A DNA stretch of 64,000 bases from Rubellimicrobium rubrum (lineage in GTDB: Bacteria; Pseudomonadota; Alphaproteobacteria; Rhodobacterales; Rhodobacteraceae), in the NCBI RefSeq assembly GCF_006152115.1, contig NZ_VDFU01000009.1:62001-126000 (forward strand). The letters run 5' to 3'. A program made the translations under genes and the position numbers. The notes under the pieces are model-generated. The model was not told where the DNA came from. It did no database searches and saw nothing but the letters and a program-made list of their open reading frames with translations. Below, in pieces: positions 1 to 7,870 of the stretch. Position 1 is the first letter of the stretch. The number at the start of each line of letters is the position of its first letter.

Positions 1-2
1 TC

Positions 3-245
3 GTCGTGGAGGACGCCCGCGCCGTGCCCAACGGCGTGGAGGTCCAGACCACCGCCGTCTTCGTGAACGAGGCTCCCTTCCGGGTCGATTTCTGGGTGTC
101 GACGGCGACGGGCTCCCCGAAGTTCTTCAACATCATCATCGAGGGCGTGAACATGCTCCTGTCCGAGCGGACCGAAGTGCAGGCCATGCTCGACCAGCGG
201 GGCGGCGACCTGGAACGTCTCATCGCGGACCTGTCCCGGATGTAG
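3..245 (+). CDS. MlaC/Ttg2D-family phospholipid-transport substrate-binding protein, C-terminal fragment
   Basis: This is the last 80 codons of a gene that begins before the window; the frame is open from base 3 to the TAG at 243-245. The translation resembles the C-terminus of MlaC/Ttg2 periplasmic phospholipid carriers: beta strands around VEVQTTAVF and FRVDFWV, then FNIIIEGVNMLLSERTEVQAML, a short form of the family ending IxVEGVSLxxTQRxEF. MlaC shuttles glycerophospholipids between the outer-membrane MlaA complex and the inner-membrane MlaFEDB ABC complex. Nothing else of an mla operon is visible, and the next gene looks unrelated. Family assignment rests on the tail only. Confidence 0.72.
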   Translation, partial: VVEDARAVPNGVEVQTTAVFVNEAPFRVDFWVSTATGSPKFFNIIIEGVNMLLSERTEVQAMLDQRGGDLERLIADLSRM

Positions 246-307
246 GGCCGGGCTGGCGCGGCCCGCCAGATGCCCCATATCCCACGGCAGGTGACCCGAG
301 CCGTTCC

Positions 308-697
308 ATGCCCGTTCGTGTCCTTGCGCTGGGAGCCCTGATCGCGCCGCAACTTGCGGCTGCGCTGCCCTGGGATGGACGTTACCGCCTCTCGGCCGAA
401 GCCAACTGTTCGGACGAGGCGGGGGTGCTCCGCATCGCCGAGGGGGTGCTTCACGGCGTAGAGTCCACGTGCCGGATGACGGACCCGGTGGACGTGCTCG
501 ACCTCGATGCGACCCTCTATGTCATGGAATGCAGCGGCGAGGGCGAGACCTGGACCGAGCGCGCCATGCTGATGGATGCGGCCGAGGGCGACGGAATCTA
601 CCTGATGTGGCGGGGCTACGCCTTCCGGTATGATCGTTGTCCCGCCTCGGACGAAAAGGCCTCAGCGGAGGAGGCGCCCGGAGACGCCTCCGACTGA
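308..697 (+). CDS. hypothetical exported protein
   Basis: A 129-residue protein of unknown function. The first 19 residues (MPVRVLALGALIAPQLAAA) form a plausible Sec signal peptide, so the mature protein is probably periplasmic. Three cysteines lie in the central region (NCSDE, TCRMT, ECSGE) and a fourth near the end (DRCPAS), which would suit two disulfides. The C-terminus is acidic and low in complexity. It starts 62 bases after the MlaC-like gene on the same strand and ends 1 base before the convergent penicillin-binding protein gene. Codon use is like the neighbours. I do not recognise a family. Confidence 0.6.
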   Translation: MPVRVLALGALIAPQLAAALPWDGRYRLSAEANCSDEAGVLRIAEGVLHGVESTCRMTDPVDVLDLDATLYVMECSGEGETWTERAMLMDAAEGDGIYLMWRGYAFRYDRCPASDEKASAEEAPGDASD

Positions 698-698
698 C

Positions 699-2933
699 CT
701 ACTGCCCCGACAGGATCGACAGCAGCGCATCGAGCACCGCATCCTGCTCCTGCTGCTCGCCGGCAGGGGCCGGGGTTCCGAAGGCCGCGGCCAGCGCTGC
801 GTCCGTCGCCGGATCGCCGGTAGGCGCGAATGGCTCGCCCGAACCGTCGGCCAGAAGGCCGTTCGGATCGACGAATCCCCCACCACCTCCGGCAGGAGGC
901 GCCATGGGCAGGGGCCGGGGCGTCTCGCCCTCCAGCACCCGGGTCATCGTCTCGCGCCAGATGTCGGCCGGAAGGCCCCCGCCGGTCACCCCCTTGAGCG
1001 GCGTGTTGTCGTCGTAGCCCATCCAGACGCCCGTCACGTAATCGGCCGAAAAGCCGATGAACCACGCGTCTCGCGCGGCTTGGGTCGTGCCCGTCTTGCC
1101 CGCGATCTGCCAGCCGGGGATGCGGGCCCGCTGGCCGGTCCCATCCTCGACCACGCGCCACATCATCCAGGTGAGCTCGCGCGCCGCCGTTTCCTGGATC
1201 ACCCGCTCGCGGATGCCGCCACCCTGGCCCATGAGCGGCGTCTCCTCGCCATGAAGCGTGAGGTCCAGAAGGCCGTAGGGCGTCACCGCCGACCCGCCGT
1301 TCAGGATGCCGGCATAGGCCCCCGTCATCTCCAGCAGAGTCGATTCGGAGGCACCCAGCGCCAGCGCCGGGCCAAGCGCGAGGTCGCCTTCGATCCCGAA
1401 CTGCGCCGCAACGTTGCGGACGCTTTCGCGGCCCACCTGTTCGGACAGGCGGACGGCGGGAATGTTACGGCTTTCGGCCATGGCCTGGGTCAGGGTGATC
1501 GTGCCCTTGAACTGATGGTCGTAGTTGTCGGGGCACCAGTTGCCCGAGCCCGCGATCGACAGGCACATCGACGTGTCGGAGATCAGGTCCAGAGGATGCA
1601 TCCCGAGATCGAGAGCCGCCGCATAGACGAAGGGCTTGAAGCTCGACCCGGTCTGCCGAAGGGCCATGGTGGCCCGGTTGAACTGGCCCGCACCCGCCTC
1701 GCGCCCGCCGACCATGCCGCGCACCGCCCCGTCCGAACTCATTACGACGATGGCCGCCTCGGCCTTGCTGCCGGCCCGCACCTGGGACTCGAACACATCG
1801 GCCAGCGCCTCCTCGGCAGCCCGCTGAATACGCGGGTCGAGGGTGGTGCGGATGGTCACGTCCTCGGTCGTGTCGCGGGTGAAGAACTCGGGCCCCGAGT
1901 CCATCACCCAGTCGGCAAAGGCTCCGCCCGAACGGGCCGCTGCGGCGGGCGACAACTGCGCCGGATTCGCGCGGGCTTCCTCGGCCTGCGCAGCATCGAG
2001 ATAGCCCTGATCTTCCATCAGGCCGATCACGACATTGGCGCGGTCGCGGGCCCGGTCGAGGCTGTTGGTGGGCGCATAGGTCGTGGGGGCCTTGAGCAGC
2101 CCCGCCAGCATCGCCGCCTCGGCGGGAGTGACATCCTTGGCCGACACGCCGAAATAGCGCTGCGCCGCAGCCTCGAAGCCCCGCGTGCCCGCGCCCAGAT
2201 AGGCGCGGTTGAGATAGATGGTCAGGATCTCGTCCTTGGAATAGCGCAACTCCATGGCCATCGCGTAGACGGCCTCCTGCGCCTTGCGCGCCAGCGTCGT
2301 CCGACGGCAGTCGGCCTCGTAGGCGGCTTCGTCCTCCCATTCGTCCGGGTCGAAGGGTAGCCCGAGGCATAGAAGCTTGGCCGTCTGCTGCGTGATCGTC
2401 GAGCCGCCGTTCCCGGACAAGGGGCCGCGCCCCTCGCTTAGGTTGATGCGCATGGCGCTCGCGATGCCCTGGGGGTCGATGCCGAAATGCCAGCGGAAAC
2501 GCCGGTCCTCGGTGGCCACGACGGCGTTGACCAGATGGGGGGAAACGTCGTCCGTGGTGATCATCCCGCCGAACTGGTCGCCCCGCCAAGCAAACGGCTC
2601 TCCCGACCGGTCCAGAAGCGTGACGGAGCCGCGTGCCCGGCCGTCCACCAAGGCGCTGACCTGGGGCAGCCTTGCGGCATCATAGGCAACCGCGATCCCC
2701 AGGACGATGGCGCTCACCGCTCCAAGGCGCCAGCCCACGGCCCAGAGCGCGCGGACGACCAGCCACAAGGCTCCGCCCAAAAGGTCCAGAGCCCAGCGGA
2801 TCGGGCCCCGCCTGCGCCGAGGTGCGGCGGGCGGCGCCTTCTTCCTGGCCCGCGTGCGCTCTTCTTGGGTCGGCGCGCCGCCATACCGCCGTTCCGCCAC
2901 CAGCGGCGTCTTGCCTGAACCTTGTCTGCCCAT
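699..2933 (-). CDS. class A penicillin-binding protein (PBP1A-type transglycosylase/transpeptidase)
   Basis: A 744-residue bifunctional peptidoglycan synthase. The N-terminus is cytoplasmic and basic, followed by a membrane anchor at about 46-83. A GT51 glycosyltransferase domain follows, with the catalytic Glu in VVATEDRRFRWHFGIDP (about residue 142) and GGSTITQQTAK. The transpeptidase domain carries the SxxK serine in TGSSFKPF (about 431), the SxN motif in AESRNIPA and the KTG motif in AGKTGTTQ. It polymerises lipid II and cross-links the strands on the outer face of the inner membrane. The ATG at 2933 is preceded by GGAGG; a GTG nine codons upstream (2960) is an alternative. The C-terminal tail is Pro/Gly/Ala-rich. 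Confidence 0.93.
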   Translation of the reverse strand: MGRQGSGKTPLVAERRYGGAPTQEERTRARKKAPPAAPRRRRGPIRWALDLLGGALWLVVRALWAVGWRLGAVSAIVLGIAVAYDAARLPQVSALVDGRARGSVTLLDRSGEPFAWRGDQFGGMITTDDVSPHLVNAVVATEDRRFRWHFGIDPQGIASAMRINLSEGRGPLSGNGGSTITQQTAKLLCLGLPFDPDEWEDEAAYEADCRRTTLARKAQEAVYAMAMELRYSKDEILTIYLNRAYLGAGTRGFEAAAQRYFGVSAKDVTPAEAAMLAGLLKAPTTYAPTNSLDRARDRANVVIGLMEDQGYLDAAQAEEARANPAQLSPAAAARSGGAFADWVMDSGPEFFTRDTTEDVTIRTTLDPRIQRAAEEALADVFESQVRAGSKAEAAIVVMSSDGAVRGMVGGREAGAGQFNRATMALRQTGSSFKPFVYAAALDLGMHPLDLISDTSMCLSIAGSGNWCPDNYDHQFKGTITLTQAMAESRNIPAVRLSEQVGRESVRNVAAQFGIEGDLALGPALALGASESTLLEMTGAYAGILNGGSAVTPYGLLDLTLHGEETPLMGQGGGIRERVIQETAARELTWMMWRVVEDGTGQRARIPGWQIAGKTGTTQAARDAWFIGFSADYVTGVWMGYDDNTPLKGVTGGGLPADIWRETMTRVLEGETPRPLPMAPPAGGGGGFVDPNGLLADGSGEPFAPTGDPATDAALAAAFGTPAPAGEQQEQDAVLDALLSILSGQ

Positions 2934-3047
2934 GCGCCTCCGGCCGACTGGAGCGGCCACCCTCGTTTTGAGCAGCGACCATAACCCGGAACGGACTGGG
3001 TGTCGAAGGGGGGTAGCGTGCTCACCGCGACGTGATCATCCCTCAGA

Positions 3048-3064
3048 TGCACATAAATCGTGCA
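3048..3064. promoter_or_regulatory. probable NtrC-type enhancer site 1
   Basis: A perfect inverted repeat with half-sites TGCAC and GTGCA separated by 7 bases. This spacing and sequence match the enteric NtrC consensus (TGCAC-N7-GTGCA). It lies about 150 bases before the glnK start, next to a second similar palindrome. NtrC control of glnK-amtB is well established in proteobacteria; binding here is inferred. Confidence 0.6.
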
Positions 3065-3067
3065 TCG

Positions 3068-3082
3068 CGCACAAAATGTGCG
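3068..3082. promoter_or_regulatory. probable NtrC-type enhancer site 2
   Basis: A second inverted repeat, CGCAC-AAAAT-GTGCG, begins three bases after the first site. It is related in sequence but has a 5-base centre instead of 7, so it may be a weaker site. Tandem sites of this kind allow cooperative NtrC binding upstream of sigma-54 promoters. Confidence 0.45.
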
Positions 3083-3121
3083 TTTCTGGACCGGTACTCG
3101 CAGAGGTCGCCATTCCGGTTC

Positions 3122-3137
3122 CGGGCCTGTCCTTGCT
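3122..3137 (+). promoter_or_regulatory. candidate sigma-54 (-24/-12) promoter of glnK-amtB
   Basis: The sequence has GG at 3123-3124 and GC at 3135-3136 with exactly 10 bases between, and the -12 part reads TTGCT as in the consensus. The -24 part is degenerate after GG. A start near 3148 would put the NtrC-like sites about 65-100 bases upstream and leave a leader of about 50 bases before glnK. In Rhodobacter capsulatus NtrC is known to work with sigma-70, so the sigma-54 assignment is tentative. Confidence 0.4.
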
Positions 3138-3196
3138 CCCGAAGCCCTGCGACGGTCTTGGTTCCCTTGAGCGGACATACGCAAGGGAACAGGGAC

Positions 3197-3535
3197 GTGA
3201 AACTCATCATCGCGACCATCAAGCCGTTCAAGCTCGAGGAGGTGCGCGAGGCACTGACCACCGTGGGCGTGCGCGGGATGATGGTGACGGAGATCAAGGG
3301 ATTCGGAGCTCAGTCGGGCCACACCGAAATCTACCGGGGGGCCGAGTACGCCGTCGCCTTCGTGCCCAAGGTCAAGCTCGAGATCGTGGTGCCCGACGTG
3401 CTGGTGGATCAGGTCACGTCCACCATCGCGCGCACCGCACGCACCGACAAGATCGGCGACGGCAAGATCTTCGTGGTCGACGTGGAGGCCGCCCTGCGCG
3501 TCCGCACGGGCGAGCTCAACGAGGACGCCCTCTGA
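3197..3535 (+). CDS. glnK: nitrogen regulatory PII protein GlnK
   Basis: The 112-residue length is that of the canonical PII protein. The N-terminus MKLIIATIKPFKLEEV and the T-loop with Tyr51, the uridylylation site (IYRGAEYAV), are present, as is the second PII signature TDKIGDGKIFVV. PII trimers sense 2-oxoglutarate, ATP/ADP and, via uridylylation, glutamine; GlnK plugs the AmtB channel when ammonium is plentiful. The start is a GTG at 3197 preceded by AGGGA; longer in-frame extensions upstream would add non-PII sequence. amtB follows after 28 bases, the standard glnK-amtB operon, which is why glnK is preferred to glnB. Confidence 0.95.
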   Translation: MKLIIATIKPFKLEEVREALTTVGVRGMMVTEIKGFGAQSGHTEIYRGAEYAVAFVPKVKLEIVVPDVLVDQVTSTIARTARTDKIGDGKIFVVDVEAALRVRTGELNEDAL

Positions 3536-3563
3536 GGGGCATGAGGTCAGGGAAAAAGGGACA

Positions 3564-5066
3564 ATGACGAATCTGAAGACATTTTCCGGCCTTGCGGCCC
3601 TGGGCGCGGCCCTCGCCGCAGCCCCCGCCTGGGCTCAGGAGGCGGCCGACGCGTCCGCAACGGCGATCGCGCCCTATACCTACGAACAGATCGTGGAAAA
3701 GGGCGACGTGGCCTGGATGACGATGGCCACCGTGCTGGTGCTCCTGATGATCGTCCCGGGCCTTGCGCTGTTCTACGGTGGCCTTGTGCGCACCAAGAAC
3801 ATGCTGTCCGTACTCACCCAAGTCTTCGCCATCACAGCTGTGGTCTCGATCCTGTGGGTCACCTACGGCTATTCGATGGCCTTCACGGACGGCGGTGCCT
3901 GGAACAGCTTCGTGGGCGGGTTCAGCAAGGCCTTCCTGCGGGGCGTGGACGCGACCACGGTAGTCGCCACCTTCACGAACGGCATCTACCTGCCGGAGTT
4001 CACCTTTGTCGCGTTCCAGATGACCTTTGCCTGCATCACGCCGGCGCTAATCGTCGGGGCGTTCGCCGAACGGATCAAGTTCTCTTCGCTGCTGGTCTTC
4101 ATCATCCTTTGGGTGACCTTCATCTACTTCCCCATGGCCCACATGGTCTGGTGGTGGGGCGGCCCGGACTTCCTGGCCGAGCAGCAGACCGCCCTGCTGA
4201 TCGCCCAGGCTGCTGGCGACACCGCCGCTGCCGATACCGCCGCGGCGAACCTTGCCGCGAACGGCCTCTTGTGGAACTGGGGCGCGCTCGATTTCGCGGG
4301 CGGCACCGTGGTCCACATCAACGCGGGCGTTGCCGGTCTCGTGGGCTGCCTCATGCTCGGGCGCCGGGTGGGTTACGGCCGCGAGAACTTCGCCCCCCAT
4401 TCGCTTACCATGACCATGATCGGCGCGGCGCTGCTGTGGGTGGGCTGGTTCGGCTTCAACGCCGGCTCCAACCTCGAAGCGAACTCGATCACCTCGCTGG
4501 CCGTCATCAACACCTTCGTTGCGGCGGCGGCAGCCGGCGTGGCCTGGATGTTCGCGGAATGGTTCCTCAAGGGCCATCCCTCGCTCCTGGGCCTCGTCTC
4601 GGGCGTGGTCGCGGGCCTTGTCGCGGTGACCCCGGCCGCAGGCTTTGCCGGGCCGATGGGCTCCATCGTCCTCGGGATCGTCGCGAGCCTCGTGTGCTTC
4701 TTCTTCGTGGCCTACCTCAAGGCGGCTCTCCGTCTGGACGACAGCCTCGACGTCTTCGGCATCCACGGGATCGGCGGCATCGTGGGTGCGCTGGCGACCG
4801 GGATCCTCGTGAACCCGGCCCTGGGCGGCGCAGGCATCCCCGACTACCTGAGCGTCCCCGGCACGCTGCAGGTCGGAGCTTACGACTTCGGCTTCATGAT
4901 CACGGCGCAGCTCAAGGCGGTGCTCTTCACCCTGGCCTTCTCGGGCATTGGTTCCTTCATCTTGTTCAAACTGGTGGACATGCTGATGGGCCTGCGGGTG
5001 CGCGAGGACGTGGAGCGCGAGGGGCTCGACCTCGCCGAGCATGGAGAGCCCGCCTACAACATGTGA
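3564..5066 (+). CDS. amtB: ammonium transporter AmtB
   Basis: A 500-residue Amt/Rh family channel with eleven predicted membrane segments after a cleavable signal peptide (ends near AWA, residue 24). The twin pore histidines are at about 251 (VVHINAG) and 401 (GIHGIGG). It conducts ammonium as NH3 plus H+ across the inner membrane and is gated by GlnK from the gene just upstream. One periplasmic loop (about 201-233) is enlarged and alanine-rich, which makes the protein longer than E. coli AmtB. The start ATG is preceded by an A/G-rich ribosome site. A hairpin and a bidirectional terminator follow. Confidence 0.96.
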   Translation: MTNLKTFSGLAALGAALAAAPAWAQEAADASATAIAPYTYEQIVEKGDVAWMTMATVLVLLMIVPGLALFYGGLVRTKNMLSVLTQVFAITAVVSILWVTYGYSMAFTDGGAWNSFVGGFSKAFLRGVDATTVVATFTNGIYLPEFTFVAFQMTFACITPALIVGAFAERIKFSSLLVFIILWVTFIYFPMAHMVWWWGGPDFLAEQQTALLIAQAAGDTAAADTAAANLAANGLLWNWGALDFAGGTVVHINAGVAGLVGCLMLGRRVGYGRENFAPHSLTMTMIGAALLWVGWFGFNAGSNLEANSITSLAVINTFVAAAAAGVAWMFAEWFLKGHPSLLGLVSGVVAGLVAVTPAAGFAGPMGSIVLGIVASLVCFFFVAYLKAALRLDDSLDVFGIHGIGGIVGALATGILVNPALGGAGIPDYLSVPGTLQVGAYDFGFMITAQLKAVLFTLAFSGIGSFILFKLVDMLMGLRVREDVEREGLDLAEHGEPAYNM

Positions 5067-5119
5067 CCTCCTGGTCCGGCGGGCGGAGTCCTCCCCTCCG
5101 CCCCCAGTCCAGGACTGGC

Positions 5120-5147
5120 GGCCCGCGCGTCTCCTCCCGCGCGGGCC
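5120..5147 (+). terminator. GC hairpin after amtB
   Basis: Arms GGCCCGCGCG and CGCGCGGGCC (10 bp) flank an 8-base loop, about 55 bases after the amtB stop. It is followed by a short pyrimidine-rich run without a strong T tract. Probable terminator or 3' end stabiliser. Confidence 0.55.
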
Positions 5148-5166
5148 GTCTCGTTCTCGGGGCATC

Positions 5167-5195
5167 AAAAAGGGGGCCGGTTGGCCCCCTTCGTC
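5167..5195 (-). terminator. intrinsic terminator of the aminotransferase gene (bidirectional)
   Basis: Stem GGGGGCC/GGCCCCC with loop GGTT, flanked by five A on the left and a T-rich stretch on the right. Read on the minus strand it is a classic intrinsic terminator (GC stem then TTTTT), about 20 bases after the stop of the minus-strand aminotransferase. It can also back up amtB termination. Confidence 0.8.
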
Positions 5196-5215
5196 TTAGC
5201 GACCATCCCCGACGG

Positions 5216-6397
5216 TCAGAGACCCGCCGCCACCATGGCCTGCGCCAGGATGGGCATGGTCCGGGCGTTCAGCCCCGCCACGTTGATGCGACTGTCGCCC
5301 ACCATGTAGATCCCGTGGTCCCGCCGCATGGCCTCGACCTGCTCTGGGCTTGCCCCCAGTCGCGAGAACATCCCCTTGTGCCGGGTCAGGAAGTCGAACC
5401 GGTCCGAATTGGTGAGCCTACGCAGCTCGGCCGCGAGCCCCTCGCGCAGGGTCAGCATCCCGGTCCGGATCTCCTCCAACTCGGCTTCCCAGTCGGCCCG
5501 CAGACCTTCGTCGCCCAGGATGGTGGACACGATCCGTGCCCCGTGATCGGGCGGAAAGGAGAAGTTCTGCCGGTTCAGGTGCGCGAGGTTGCCTTGCGCC
5601 ACCTTGGCCGTGGCCTCGTCCCCGGCGACGGCCATCAGCAGGCCCGTCCGCTCCCGGTAGATGCCGAAGTTCTTGGAGCAGGACGCCGCGATCAGGCACT
5701 CGCCCGATCCGGCGATCATCCGCGTGGCGGCCGCGTCCAGCTCAAGGCTATCCCCGAAGCCCAGATAGGCCAGGTCGATGAAGGGCAGGGCGCCCCGGCT
5801 GCGCAGGAGGTCGGCCACCTTGCTCCAGGTTGCGGGATCGGGGTCGGCGCCGGTCGGGTTGTGGCAGCAGCCGTGGAGAAGCACCGCATCTCCGGCCTGC
5901 ACGCCGCCCAGGTCCGCCAGCATCCCGTCGGCATCCACGGCCAGCGTGGCCTCGTCGAAGTAGCGGTAGCCCCGCACCGTCATGCCCAGATGCCTGAGGA
6001 TCGACAGGTGGTTGGGCCAGGTGGGCTCGGGCACCCAGACGGTCGCGCCGGGGCTCATCATCCGGATGAGCTCAAAGCCCTGCCGCACGGCGCCCGTCCC
6101 GCCCGGCGTCGCCACAGCCGCCACTTGGGCACGCGGCACGGAGGGACCGAGGATCAGCGGCACCAGCGCGTCGGCAAAGGCCGGATCGCCCGCCAGCGCG
6201 GTGTAGGTCTTGGTCGTCTCGCCGTCCCAGATGCGTTTCTCGGCTTCGCGAACGGCGCGCATGACCGGGGTGCGTCCCTCGGCGTCCTTGTAGACCCCGA
6301 CGCCCAAGTCGATCTTCTCGGGCCGGGGATCGGCGCGGAAGGCGGCCATCAGGCTCAGGATCTTGTCGGCGGGCTGGTCCTTCAACTGGTCGAGCAT
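5216..6397 (-). CDS. tyrB: aromatic amino acid/aspartate aminotransferase (class I, TyrB type)
   Basis: A 393-residue fold type I PLP enzyme. The Schiff-base lysine is at about 242 in SCSKNFGIYRERTG, a sequence typical of the AspC/TyrB (Ia) subgroup. HNPTGADP and the C-terminal substrate-binding Arg in DSRINVAG are also present. It transfers amino groups between aromatic amino acids or aspartate and 2-oxoglutarate. The ATG at 6397 (MLDQLKDQPADKI) matches the family N-terminus; upstream codons belong to the preceding gene. It lies 10 bases after the sulfurtransferase gene, so the two are probably co-transcribed. Substrate preference between Tyr/Phe and Asp cannot be read from the sequence. Confidence 0.88.
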   Translation of the reverse strand: MLDQLKDQPADKILSLMAAFRADPRPEKIDLGVGVYKDAEGRTPVMRAVREAEKRIWDGETTKTYTALAGDPAFADALVPLILGPSVPRAQVAAVATPGGTGAVRQGFELIRMMSPGATVWVPEPTWPNHLSILRHLGMTVRGYRYFDEATLAVDADGMLADLGGVQAGDAVLLHGCCHNPTGADPDPATWSKVADLLRSRGALPFIDLAYLGFGDSLELDAAATRMIAGSGECLIAASCSKNFGIYRERTGLLMAVAGDEATAKVAQGNLAHLNRQNFSFPPDHGARIVSTILGDEGLRADWEAELEEIRTGMLTLREGLAAELRRLTNSDRFDFLTRHKGMFSRLGASPEQVEAMRRDHGIYMVGDSRINVAGLNARTMPILAQAMVAAGL

Positions 6398-6407
6398 GGG
6401 GAGTCCT

Positions 6408-7259
6408 TCAGGAAGAGGATTCGACAGGCAGCTCGTCCCGCGCACCCCACTCGGCCCAGGAGCCGTCATAAAGCGCATGGGACCGCCCCAGCCGTTCGAG
6501 GGCGAGCGACAGGATCGCGGCAGTCACGCCCGATCCGCAGGTGGTGATCACGGGCCGGTCCGGGTCTACGCCTGCAGCCTCCAAGGTCCCGGCTAGCGCC
6601 TCGCGGGACTTCATCGTGCCGTCAGGATCGAGGACCGAGGCAAAGGGCAGGTTCAGGGCACCCGGCATGTGGCCCGCGCGCAGGCCGGGGCGCGGCTCGG
6701 GCGCAGTTCCCTGAAAGCGAGGGGCAGGGCGGGCATCGAGGACGGTCGCCGATCCGTCGCGCAGCGTCGCTGCCACGTCCTCAGCCGCGCGGACCAGAGT
6801 CGCGTCCGGCCTGAGGGGAGCCGGAACGACGGCCACCGGACGGGGCTCACCGCTCTCGACGGGGCGTCCTTCGGCGCGCCACTTGGGCAAGCCGCCATCC
6901 AGGACGGCCACCGTCGGGTGGCCCATCAGACGGAACGTCCACCAGGCGCGGGGGGCCGAGAAGATCCCGAGGCTATCATAGACCACGACCTGCATGTCCG
7001 GCTCGATGCCCTGATCGCCCATCCAGGCCGAGAACGCCTCCGGTGGCGGCGCCATATGGGGCAGGGGGCTGTCCCTGTCCGACAGGGCGTCGATGTCGAA
7101 GCGACGAGCGCCCGGAATATGGCCGTCGCGGAACTCTGTCCCGGCATCACGGGCCGAGGTGGGCAGGTGCCAGGACGCGTCGAGAACGACGAGATCACGT
7201 TGGCCCAGCCGTTCCGCCAGCCAATCGGTCGAGACCAGGGTTCTCGGGTCATCGCGCAT
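6408..7259 (-). CDS. sseA: 3-mercaptopyruvate sulfurtransferase (rhodanese family)
   Basis: A 283-residue protein with two rhodanese domains (about 8-130 and 160-280). The catalytic cysteine, about residue 241, sits in the loop CGSGVTAAIL, the form typical of mercaptopyruvate sulfurtransferase (CGxGVTA), where thiosulfate sulfurtransferases have CRxGxx. It transfers sulfur from 3-mercaptopyruvate to thiols or cyanide, in cysteine catabolism and sulfide production. The adjacent aminotransferase could supply 3-mercaptopyruvate by transaminating cysteine, which is inference from context. The start was set at MRDDPRTLVSTDWL (7259), where family similarity begins. Confidence 0.9.
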   Translation of the reverse strand: MRDDPRTLVSTDWLAERLGQRDLVVLDASWHLPTSARDAGTEFRDGHIPGARRFDIDALSDRDSPLPHMAPPPEAFSAWMGDQGIEPDMQVVVYDSLGIFSAPRAWWTFRLMGHPTVAVLDGGLPKWRAEGRPVESGEPRPVAVVPAPLRPDATLVRAAEDVAATLRDGSATVLDARPAPRFQGTAPEPRPGLRAGHMPGALNLPFASVLDPDGTMKSREALAGTLEAAGVDPDRPVITTCGSGVTAAILSLALERLGRSHALYDGSWAEWGARDELPVESSS

Positions 7260-7346
7260 GGCGCGCTCCGTAAGGGCAGGCCGCCCCCAGCGCAAGCCGG
7301 GGATGCCCCCGCATTCCAAAGGCCGAGCGGGCGCGGCCCGCGCGCC

Positions 7347-7820
7347 TCAGTAGCCTTGCTTGAGGAGGCGGCCCTTCTGGCGGTTCCAGTCGCGCTCGGC
7401 CTCGGCAGCGCGCTTGTCGTGCAGCTTCTTGCCTTTGGCGACGCCGATCTTCAGCTTCACCCGCCCCTTGTCATCGAAATACATCGATAGCGGCACGATG
7501 GTCATCCCTTCGCGCGCCGTCGCGGACCAGAGCCGGGCCAATTCCTTTTTCTTGACCAGCAGCTTGCGCCGACGCCGCTCCTCATGGCCCCAGGTCTTGG
7601 CGGGGTCGTAGGGGGCGATGTAGGCGTTGGTCAGCCACAGTTCCCCGTTCTCGACGCTCGCGTAGCTTTCCGCGATGTTCGACTGCCCGATCCGCAGCGA
7701 CTTGACCTCGGAGCCCATGAGGATGATCCCCGCCTCGAGATCGTCCTCGATGGCGAAGTCGAACCGCGCGCGGCGGTTTTCCGAGATGAGCTTGCGGTTG
7801 GGATTCTTTTCCTGGGCCAT
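7347..7820 (-). CDS. smpB: SsrA-binding protein SmpB
   Basis: A 157-residue basic protein with the full SmpB pattern: NRKARF-type segment ([21 protein letters not shown]), [19 protein letters not shown], and the basic tail with KGKKLHDKR and [13 protein letters not shown]. SmpB binds tmRNA and brings it to stalled ribosomes for trans-translation. The ATG at 7820 starts [10 protein letters not shown], as in relatives. A tmRNA gene is not visible in the window. The gene is 87 bases upstream of sseA on the same strand and divergent from the YcaQ-type gene. Confidence 0.96.
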   Translation of the reverse strand: MAQEKNPNRKLISENRRARFDFAIEDDLEAGIILMGSEVKSLRIGQSNIAESYASVENGELWLTNAYIAPYDPAKTWGHEERRRRKLLVKKKELARLWSATAREGMTIVPLSMYFDDKGRVKLKIGVAKGKKLHDKRAAEAERDWNRQKGRLLKQGY

Positions 7821-7870
7821 GATCCGCCCGAGATAGGTTCTCGGATGCCCCCTGTCCATGAGGAGCCCCG

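Noticed and set aside
3854-6547. An 897-codon open frame on the plus strand across amtB and the aminotransferase
   Set aside because: It runs out of frame with amtB and antisense to the aminotransferase; the translation has no membrane segments or family motifs. A GC-driven shadow.
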